Below are positions 1 to 7,980 of a stretch of 15,000 nt of DNA, one piece after another. The notes beneath the pieces were generated by a model. It saw nothing but the letters and a program-made list of their open reading frames with translations. It had not been told where the DNA came from and made no database searches. Each line of letters starts with the position of its first letter. The stretch's first letter is position 1. A program made the translations under genes and the position numbers. The stretch is from Hirudo medicinalis (Eukaryota; Annelida; Clitellata; Hirudinida; Hirudinidae), in the NCBI GenBank assembly GCA_011800805.1, contig MPNW01000822.1:24587-39586 (forward strand), written 5' to 3'.

Positions 1-621
1 AATGAACTACACTTACAAATTAATAAGTTTATGGGGAGCAAGTGGCAACATAATAAAATCGCGGAAAATCGAGACCTCGAGAGTCAATCATGCAAAACTC
101 AACTTTCCAGCTAAAAACTGTGACCTAAAAATTTTGATTTGAAGATGCCTCTTTAAGTTAAAAGAACTTAATGACTTCGTTCCATATTTTGTTATTATAG
201 TGTAATAAACGATGGGGCTTAATTTGTGCCGAGTTTATTGTTGGGATTATTTACCAAATATTCAGTTATCAACTGAGTGGTATTAACTGTAAATACCATG
301 CTTACGCAATAATCCTGCTGCCAGTTATTGCGTAACGATCAGTTGCATGATTACTTACTGAATAGGAATGTTCTTCAATGTGGGCTTCGAGATTCTCTGA
401 GATAATGTTTGTTCTCTTGTGTTCTTGTATGATGCCGTGGAACAAAAACATAGTGAATATAACGAAAACTAATTAAACATAAACATAACTACAAAAATTA
501 ATTAATGGCATTTTTCAGGGTTATAACAATAGTATTCATGATAACTTAAGCAATCGTTAGAACACACCTTGACAAAACGAATGCAATAAAGTTTAAGATA
601 TCTGTGACTATCATTCTACAG
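1..621. other. AT-rich non-coding stretch, probably intron of the A2M-like gene
   Basis: I see no exon here. The macroglobulin exon that begins at 622 starts with the last base of a split codon, so an earlier exon must exist. The family's preceding segment usually carries a motif like FPETWLW, and I could not find it in this stretch on the + strand. The stretch ends in a normal acceptor (TCATTCTACAG just before 622). It is best read as intron, with the rest of the gene to the left of the window. Confidence 0.5.
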
Positions 622-1022
622 TTCAAATGGATCCATAGAATTGAAGTATGAAGTTCCTGATACAATGACTTCATGGATCGCCACTGCTTTTGCAACAAAC
701 ACCAAGTTTGGACTTGGAATTGCCAACAATTCTGCTAAGGTCGTTATTATAAATAAATTTTTTAATAAAAACGAAATTTTAATATGAAGATTTTTGAGAA
801 TTATAATTACTAGGTTAGTACTATTTTTTTTTATTTATTGAATTTGTTAGTCATTACAGAAAACGTAATGAAACATTTGAAAGAACTTGTATCATCAACA
901 AATTTCAGGTAACAGTAATAAAACCATTCTTCATGAACCTCAACCTTCCTTCTTCAATCATAAGAGGAGAGCAGTTTGCCGTTCAAGTGACTTTATTCAA
1001 CTATTATGGAATGGACCTAACA
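622..1022 (+). CDS. Alpha-2-macroglobulin / CD109 / TEP family protein, two internal exons (partial)
   Basis: Seen: exon 622-739 and exon 909-1022 on the + strand, separated by a 169-bp GT-AG intron. The first exon contains VPDTMTSWIATAFA and GLGI, the second contains KPFFMNLNLPSSIIRGEQFA followed by a VTLFNY segment. Phase is 0 across the intron, and GTGAGA follows 1022 as a donor. Family knowledge: the PDTITSW and PFF..L.LP.S..RGE.F signatures lie in the central part of alpha-2-macroglobulin, CD109 and insect TEP proteins, downstream of the bait region and upstream of the thioester domain. These are secreted or surface-anchored protease-binding and innate-immunity proteins. Only about 78 residues are present, so the thioester motif cannot be checked and the subfamily cannot be decided. 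The gene is cut off on the right: 14 bases after its donor comes the N at 1037, and then sequence of another gene. Confidence 0.88.
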
Positions 1023-1036
1023 GTGAGATTCATTTC

Positions 1037-1037
1037 N
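1037..1037. other. Ambiguous base (N), likely assembly or scaffold junction
   Basis: This is the only non-ACGT base in the window. Left of it are 14 bases of what looks like the start of an A2M intron. Right of it, with no splice acceptor, the KH domain of a Quaking-type gene begins in mid-exon at HILITVED. In the family the residue before that His is normally Leu, but the bases before the N (TTTC) do not give a Leu codon in this frame. Both facts suggest two unrelated pieces joined at this base. Confidence 0.7.
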
Positions 1038-2623
1038 CACATCCTTATCACTGTCGAGGATGCTGAAAACAGGGCAAAGATGAAGCTTCAGCTGGCTGTG
1101 GAACAAGTCAAAAAACTTCTCGTCCCTGCCGTAATTGTGATGTTATTCGTTTTAATTGCTGTATTGTTTCATTAATAATAATAATAATGTTATATATATT
1201 ATAATATATTATTATACAATGTATTATATTTTATTACATAATAAATAAATTAATTAATTAATATTATCAATCATAACTTTATCAAAAGGGATTGCGATTG
1301 GTTTGAAGTTGGGATTCAAACAGGTTTCGATCAAACGCTGCTTCGTTTTTCTATCCACTCATGAATTAACGAGATTTGAGCTCATTTTGTTGCCAATACA
1401 AGTGGCTGGTTTTACATTGTGACTGTTAATTGTAAATCAGTTAAACTTCAGTTTGAAAGTGATGCATTTATTGTACACTTAAATTACTATTTCGAGACGA
1501 ACGAAGACGAGCTATGCTTTGCCCCTTTTATCTAAGTTCGTGTGTATTCCTCTAAGGTCATGACCTTCAAATCTTCAAGTTTCAGAATGTAAATCAAATA
1601 AACGATATATATTTAAACATCCATAGCTTTACTTTTGATGATGAAATAGCTGCTAAGTAGTAACAAATTACTTGTGTAGCCTGAGGGAGAAGACAGTCTG
1701 AAAAAGAAGCAGTTGATGGAACTTGCTATAATTAACGGAACATACAGAGAGACGAGATCTGCTTCATCACCATCTTCACCTCTTCAAAAGATTATCAGTG
1801 AGTTGGTAATCATTATCATCATCATCAAGTGCAGTTGTAATGCTTCTTGCATAAACACGTTCTTATTAAAAGAGATGTTGCTTGGTTACCATTAAATTAA
1901 GTTTCAAAAACTTACAAATTAAATACGGAATGGATGTGAAAGTAACGTGTAGTTTAGTCAATCAATTTTATGCTTTGGATTGTCAAGATAATGTTGAAAT
2001 AAATGCTGTGTCTGCAATCTCAAGCACTTTTTGGAATGACAAATAAGTTGTGCTAGTAATTAGTATCGTCATTATCATCATCACCATTCCAAAGTTAATT
2101 CAAATTTCAGATAGATCACCACTAGCCATTCACTCTCCTTCAATGGGCCTGTTAGCTCCATCTCCTGCCAATACGACCCCCATTATTTTAACCCCAACCA
2201 GAGTCCCAATGTCAATGTCCCCCAATGCAAATAGCAGCATGTTGAATGGCTGCATTCAGAGGCCGCCAATTAATGGCCAGCCTCTCCTTAGTTCTGGTTT
2301 TCTGAATGGCCTTGACACCCAAGGTGGAATCCTGGTGCAGTTTGAACCAAACATAATTCATCCCACTTTCATTGATCTGGCATATCCTCTTGACTCATCT
2401 CAAACAGGTTGTAATCTTAAACCATGATTGCATTTAATGACCTTAAATGGGTGCATATTCTTAAGAAATTAAATGCATCGACACTGTAAACATTGCCTTA
2501 AGCATCCAAGTCAGTTAGGACGTGCGGTCGTAATGAGATCATTATAACCCCAAAAAATGACTACCCTCAGGACCACTCAGAAGAGGCAAGTTGAACCTTC
2601 GAGACCAGCCCTATCTGAGGTAG
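1038..2623 (+). CDS. qki: Quaking/HOW-like STAR family RNA-binding protein, C-terminal part (partial, 4 exons)
   Basis: Role: STAR proteins bind ACUAAY-type RNA elements and control splicing, export, stability and translation. Exons (+): 1038-1130, 1680-1797, 2111-2407 and 2571-2623, with stop TAG at 2621-2623. They total 561 bases, or 186 residues plus stop, and all phases match (0, 1, 1). Seen: the end of the KH domain ([21 protein letters not shown]), then the QUA2 segment ([23 protein letters not shown]), given here in parts because it follows the vertebrate QKI order. Next comes a Pro/Ser/Asn-rich tail ending near [11 protein letters not shown]. The last exon adds [15 protein letters not shown]. 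Family knowledge: QKI-5 ends with an RxHPYQR-type nuclear localisation motif, and RDQPYLR is a plausible divergent version. Missing: the QUA1 domain and the first half of KH, lost at the N at 1037. The donor at 2408 (G|GTTGTA) is weak. I am sure of the family but less sure of the last exon. Confidence 0.88.
1176..1262. repeat. AT-only low-complexity tract in a Quaking intron
   Basis: The first intron of the Quaking fragment (1131-1679) starts with an almost pure A/T stretch built of AAT, TA and TTAA steps. No coding or structured-RNA signal is visible. Confidence 0.7.
2408..2427 (+). other. Possible alternative Quaking C-terminus by intron retention
   Basis: If the last intron (2408-2570) is not spliced, the reading frame runs from SSQTG into CNLKP and stops at TGA 2425-2427. 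The product would lack the putative nuclear localisation motif encoded by the final exon. In vertebrates QKI-5, -6 and -7 differ in just this way, by short alternative C-termini that set nuclear or cytoplasmic location. The sequence allows this; nothing in it proves that it happens. Confidence 0.3.
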
Positions 2624-2985
2624 AAGTACCAAGATGCAAGTAAAAAAAGCAAGACCAAGTGCCTTCAGACCACAAGTGCTGCAGAAAATTTGTCATCTCT
2701 GCTTGACAATCAAATCTAATGGTATTTATGTAACTTTTCCATGGGCAAAGATCACGACAATGTCAGCATATCGTAATGTATCCCAGGGAGGTTGTCCTTT
2801 CAATTGATTGAAGTTTGAGATTGTTTGAATTAGTCGTCAATGTAGAGTTTCTATTTCAGGTCGCAGGAGAGTTTGAATATTGTCACTCATTCAATAATTA
2901 TCATCTTCTTCAGTTTAACATTTATGTGCAGATCTTAGGGTTTTTCAATGAAAGTGCCTTTAATTTTTGAAATCATGGAGAGTAT

Positions 2986-2991
2986 TTTATT
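2986..2991 (-). promoter_or_regulatory. Candidate poly(A) signal for TADA2B
   Basis: Plus-strand TTTATT reads AATAAA on the minus strand, about 355 bases after the TADA2B stop codon. I saw no closer canonical AATAAA on that strand. A minus-strand ATTAAA (2959-2964) lies slightly further on. Confidence 0.4.
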
Positions 2992-3223
2992 GTTACGACA
3001 CATCATTTTTGAGTGTTTGTTAATGTTTCTTGGGTTTTTGAAAGTCATAGCAACACACTTGTATCGATGATCAATTCTTATATTTGTTGCTTTCTAATAT
3101 CTTTCTTTTAACCTTCCTTCTTCCTCTTATTTATGATTTATAGAACTTTTAGCAAGATCTTTGCAAAATTTCACTCTGTGACAAAGTTATATGTTTTTGT
3201 AAAACTTCATTGTGTTTGACTAA

Positions 3224-3229
3224 AATAAA
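3224..3229 (+). promoter_or_regulatory. Candidate poly(A) signal for the Quaking gene
   Basis: AATAAA on the + strand, about 600 bases after the Quaking stop. It is the first canonical AATAAA I find downstream of that stop. It lies past the candidate TADA2B signal of the opposite strand, so the two 3' UTRs would overlap. Confidence 0.4.
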
Positions 3230-3346
3230 TAATGCAGTAATTTCCAAAATAGATATCGAGATACAAGTGGCAAATATTCGTTGCTACAATCTGAGCTTAA
3301 ATATGCTACAGTAATTAAAAACATCGATATTGGCATCAAAATAATA

Positions 3347-6300
3347 TCACGAGGCCTTGACGTCGCCGGGTTGACCGTTGCCGATCGTTATCCATTTGTT
3401 GGATGCAAAAAAGTCTATCATCTTCTTCCTCCTCGATTTGTCCATTTCTGAAGGGAAGCGGAGTTTTGTGTGGATGCCATTTTTTCTGTGGTGCACATCC
3501 TGAAATTGTCAGAGTGCTTAAATTGTAAAGTTGTTATGGCTTGATAAAACAGCGTATCTCTGGTGATATAACGATATTGGGATTACACTTGGCAATTAAG
3601 CTCTAGCATTTATTTAAAGCGTTAATGAAAACCACTCACGCTGAGGATGCACATCTTTATGGCGATGTACGATGACGGGTCCAGTGATACAGACTTGCAT
3701 AGCTGTTAATGAGCGACATCAAACGTCATTAATTAATTAGTGGTGATTGAGCGTTCGATGATATTGTTATCATTGCGAATGTTAGACATTAAGTCTCGAT
3801 GGGCCGACCTTGATTTCACCAGGTCTCAAGAGGGCCGAAGTGTGGGACTTTAATGAACTTTGACTTTTGTTCTCAATTAAGTTGCCTTCTCTGTCTCTAG
3901 AATAAATAAAAAATAATAAGTTGTAATTTTGTAAATGCATGGGGAATCCTAGAAATACTGATGATATCGAGTTATTGAATGCAGGTGCCACGAGATCTCA
4001 CAAAATGCGAGTAAAGTGTGTGAGTTATCCAGTTATCCACAGCGTTACATGTTGCAGGTGATATAGGACCACTGGATGTGAGGTTAATTGTTGGATTATT
4101 GGAATGCTCGAGTACAAACGACGAGAGTGGATCGACACGTTAAAACACATCAAAACTCTTTTCATGAACATCGAAGCCCGATAATGTGATCGACAACCTT
4201 TTTAAGTTGGAAGTTGAATTCGAACTCTGAAATTTAAAAACGCCCAATTAAGTGGTAATGGTTTGTTGTCGATAAATATCTTTTAATTAGTTTCTTATTG
4301 TGCCCAGAGGGCATTTTGTGTCCGTGTCTCGCTAATGAATATTCACTGTGTTATAATTAGTATTTTAAGTAAACAATTGCTACTATTGGTCAACGTACTA
4401 ACCATTTTATTGACCATCTCCTTTTTCTTGTCCCTCAGTAATGAATTTGATTCAAACTCATCACAATCTAAAATGACAATTGAGACAGACAGGTTTCATT
4501 AACAACAAAATTTAAATCATTACCAAATTTAGTGCTAGCAATGTTAGTGATGCATCAACTTGAACTGGTTACCTGTTAATTTCCTAATTCCATTCTTTCT
4601 ATATCTTTGTAAGTCTTTCAATTGTGTCTTGGTTCTTCTGTGCTCTGAAAGAAATTTGTTAATAAGGAAATCATGCAAACATTAGTATTCAGCCATGACT
4701 GAACCATTAATGACAAGATGATGATTGATGCTTAATTTTATTTGATTATTAAAAAAAATACATTCACTAGATTTAATATGTTAAAATATTGATTGCAATC
4801 TTGTGCTCTCAAACATAGCAATGAAACAGATCATGCACAAGCACTTTAGAGAAGGCATGTGAAACTCTGGAATGTTAGGCAAACCAAATAATGCAAGTTG
4901 GTTTGATTTTAAAAAACTTTGAAGTCAGAATTTCTAAACTCACTTAAAAGACCTTGAAATAGATGCTCGTGATTTGAATTCTTGTGGAATCTTGCAAACA
5001 TTTTCAGCTTCTCCTTCAATTCCCTTTTATCACAAGTTTACACAATTTAACTATAATTAATGAAATTATAAGTAGCAAGATATTTTTCATCATCATAATC
5101 ATCATTTCCTTCTCATAAAAATAAATTATGCACCTTTCTTCCTTTGATAGTTTCTTTCTAACTGAGGAGGCTTTTCTCGAACCAACGGAAGTGGCTTCAA
5201 AAAGGATATCATATTCTTTTGAAATGTTCTTCCTTCGTTCTCGTTCTTTCAATCTATCTCTGTAACATTCTGCCTTGAAAAGCTTGTAAGCTAGGATGGA
5301 AGATTAGTGCAGGTTGCATTATCCAAAAGTGTTGCTCGTAAAAAGTTCATAACTTAATTTTTATATCAACAGCAGTTAATGTGCTGTTAATAATAATAAC
5401 CAGCAACAAAATTTAAACTCAATAATTATAATTAAACAAGAGGTTTAAGTTAATGTGCTGTTAATAATAATAACCAGCAACAAAATTTAAACTCAATAAT
5501 TATAATTAAACAAGAGGTTTAAAATATTGATGCAACACGCACGCTAGCACTTTGTCGATATCACATATTACGAGCAACGCATAGCAGATTACCTTGGTGA
5601 TTTGCAAATAAAAAGCTAGTAATGAAATTAGCTTTTAAGCAAGAAAACATTTTCGACATTTCCAGGAAATGCGAGGAAATTTATTTAAGAATTTATATTT
5701 ACGGCCACGGTATTTACTGTTCGTGACCGATCTACCTGAATCGGCATCGTCGTCATCATCCACATTCATTTCCAGGTGGATCATTTCACTCTCAGCACTG
5801 GCATCATATTCCTGTGTTGAGGGAATAAAAATGTCCAATGAATGCTGTCCGACGAATAACAAACGTGTTAGAAGGAAACCGACGACCTGCTCGAACTCGT
5901 CTCTGAGCATCATGTAACCGATGTCTTGCTGGTCTTGGACAGAAATGTCTTGGTCTTGGAGCAGAGGATGAGAAGAAACTTCTGCAAGCAAGAAGTCAAT
6001 AACTTAGAGAACTGAAGTCGCATTTACTCATACATTTCCGTGCTAAAAATGTTAACAAAACTGTAATTATTAAATTATAATAATAAAGAATAATTAAATT
6101 ATCTTGTAATATTTTGATGAATTTACAACCTTTGGAGCCTTCAGTGTGGTCCTTAGCTTTCATTTGTTGATTGTGACCATAAGAGGATACTTGATCATGC
6201 ATGATAAATCAAAAATAATTAATTCAGAGATTTATTATTACTTATTTGTTGCAATTTTTTTAAATATTGATTATTATTTATTTATTGAAATTTTGTTAAA

Positions 6301-7980
6301 TATTAAAACTTGGAATCGACTCGGAAGGAATTTCATACCTCGGCCAATATTTCCGTTGATGAAGTAAGAGTTGTAAAAGTCAAGACATTCTGAAACGATC
6401 GTTGCATTGACGTGATGCAATGAGATGAGTTTGCTAATGCATTTGCGATAATAACATTCGCATTTGTGCAATTATATTTTTAATTAATCCAACGACAATT
6501 CCAAGGTTATTTTCATTCTGTGGTCGAGTCTTTCGAGAGGCCGTTGTGGCTGGTTATTTTTCTCGCAGTGGTAACGAGCAGATAAGATTATTCGATGCAA
6601 CTTGAATGAAACAACGAAATGGAAAGGACAAAAACGAAAGGGACTTTCATCCTTCTAAGAATGACTGCCAATTTAACAAAATATAAAACTAATGCAAGGA
6701 ATAGAAAAAGCAAATTTAAGGAGGACATAAACCCTCAATGTTGATTAACAGACCAAAGAATTATCTTGATTAAGGATGAAGAGGGTGAATTTGTAACGTA
6801 AGGACGAAGAGTCGAACGTATTTGTAGACCATACCATTTCATAGAAAATTATTGATAAATTCTGGTAGAAGTAATAATTTGAAAAAAATAAAACATTATT
6901 AAAGCCATCATAATGTTCATAATATTATTTGTAAATAAATGATTTTAAAGTTTTTAATTTGCTAACAAATACCTGAGGAGGATTTGGTTGACACGTGGTC
7001 AGAAATATCCAACCTGAAGGATGATAAAAGTGATGCAAACAATAAAACAATGATTGTTATTTTTAATTAAAATTTAATTGAATTTATTTGATATTCTACT
7101 GAACCGACATTAAGAAGTCATTACGAATAATCCTTCTTTAAATTATGCACGACGACTCACCAATTTCCTACATTGAAAAGATCGATGGCCTCCAATAAGA
7201 GTTCTATTTCGCCCGACGTCCAAAGATTCCGACCGCCAAAAATTCGAAGGTTATTTTCGTTCTGTTACGAAAACAAATTCGATTAAAATCATCATTTGAT
7301 GATTGTTCGATCATCGCTTGTCAATAAAAGTGCAAGTTGGTTCAAAATGCCTGTAAATTATGGAAAGTTAATTATTTCCAAAGTTATGAAATAGAAAGTG
7401 GGGGCTCTTTAAACATGTTTTATAAAGGTCAAGATGGATGCAGCATCTTAAAGAGACATTTGCAACAATTACATTCAAATATGCAACCTCAATGCAAGCA
7501 ATAAATAATGTTTTAACAATAACAATAATAAAAATATAAACGATAATAATCATAATAACAATTCAATAAGATGAATATTCTCAATAGAAATAATAAGAAA
7601 ATATTATTTAAAAGTGGTTAAATATTTGCTCACAACAACTTGGTAATCGTGCGTTGCTCTGTGAGCTCCAGCCTCCACCCCAGAAGAGAAGCACTGTTCA
7701 AATTCAAGAGTTCAAACATAAAAGAAACAAAAATCATTTGAGCTTTCAAAATTAATGAATTCATTTGAACATAATTCCTTCCTGAATATTTAAAAGCAGC
7801 CTTTGTTAGTCAATCTCAGATTTCCATTAAAAAATAAGTCATTAAAGAATTCATGGTTTTGTCAAATCTTGCCTCCAAGCAGAGTATCACAAGGCGAGAT
7901 GTTGGGCAGTCTGAGCATTGAATTCTTGGCGTTTTAATTGTCAATGGTTTCTGACAGTAAGTGCACAGTTGGTCCATCAT
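3347..7980 (-). CDS. tada2b: Transcriptional adapter ADA2b (TADA2B), complete gene of 16 coding exons
   Basis: Role: ADA2b links the GCN5 acetyltransferase and ADA3 in the nuclear SAGA coactivator. Exons in transcript order: 7873-7980, 7634-7693, 7161-7261, 6973-7013, 6339-6389, 6130-6189, 5887-5981, 5736-5811, 5134-5290, 4944-5023, 4573-4644, 4403-4467, 4198-4226, 3809-3896, 3640-3702, 3347-3499. They total 1299 bases, 432 residues plus stop; human TADA2B has about 420. ZZ finger, residues 6-51: CTYC, QCSDC, LCLECFSSG, H47 and H51. SANT, 68-113: LWTSGEIELLLEAI, GNW, CLDFYNSYFINGNIGR. Centre: DIGYMMLRDEF, a run of five Asp, LKERERRKNISKEY, LQRYRKNGI. SWIRM, 355-420: LLRPGEIK, LCKSVSLDPSSYIAIK, KKMIDFFASNKW. 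Start: ATG 7980-7978 has A at -3 and an upstream in-frame TAA. Phase is consistent at all 15 junctions. Least certain are the acceptor of exon 6 (a second in-frame AG follows) and the 29-base exon 4198-4226. Confidence 0.92.
3500..3639 (-). other. TADA2B intron 15, between the two last SWIRM exons
   Basis: A short 140-bp GT-AG intron: donor AGC|GTGAGT at 3640/3639 and acceptor GACAATTTCAG before 3499. It joins SWIRM residues ...MCILS and DVHH..., which matches the family order IIIK-D. Phase 0. It is given separately because both boundaries of the last exon depend on it: a second AG at 3449-3448, after a stronger pyrimidine run, would drop 51 bases and remove the conserved GIHTKLRFPS segment. 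Confidence 0.75.
5374..5521. repeat. Two-copy exact 74-bp tandem duplication in TADA2B intron 8
   Basis: Bases 5374-5447 are repeated as 5448-5521 with no difference that I can see. Each copy starts AGTTAATGTGCTGTTAATAA and ends GAGGTTTA(A). It lies wholly within the 445-bp intron 5291-5735. Perfect identity suggests a very recent duplication, a population polymorphism, or an assembly artefact. Confidence 0.93.
5812..5886 (-). other. TADA2B intron 7: 75 bp, in frame and free of stops
   Basis: The boundaries are GAGCAG|GTCGTC at 5887/5886 and CCCTCAACACAG|GAATAT at 5812/5811. The intron is 25 codons long and has no stop in the gene's frame, so a retained copy would add VVGFLLTRLL... to the protein. 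It is read as intron because DEFEQ followed by EYDASAE matches the family order DDFE.EYD..AE without a gap, and because the extra 25 residues are hydrophobic inside an otherwise charged region. Confidence 0.75.
7694..7872 (-). other. TADA2B intron 1, apparent GC-AG intron
   Basis: The exon ends CTTGGAG and the intron starts GCAAGA (7872-7867), the usual context of a GC donor. The acceptor is TTTGAACAG before 7693. Splicing here gives LCLE|CFSSG, placing the zinc ligands of the ZZ finger as C-x2-C across the junction, just as in the family (LCPECFSAG). The only nearby GT (CTT|GTGATA) would delete the first of those cysteines. Confidence 0.72.

Noticed and set aside
933..1175. One 80-residue ORF that looks like a single small protein
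   Set aside because: It is a hybrid: the first 30 codons are the end of an A2M exon, the part after the N is a Quaking exon, and the last codons are Quaking intron.
1713..1895. 60-residue ORF starting at 1713
   Set aside because: Its start is an internal Leu codon (TTG) of the Quaking exon, and its second half runs into the intron after 1797.
5669..5917. 82-residue + strand ORF
   Set aside because: It is the antisense shadow of TADA2B exons 7 and 8 (minus strand), which show clear family motifs.
7368..7553. Minus-strand ORF with a Cys/His pattern (RCCIH, KTC) resembling a ZZ finger
   Set aside because: The spacing is wrong for a ZZ domain, several ligands are missing, and the true ZZ exons are at 7634-7693 and 7873-7980. 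This segment lies in intron 2.
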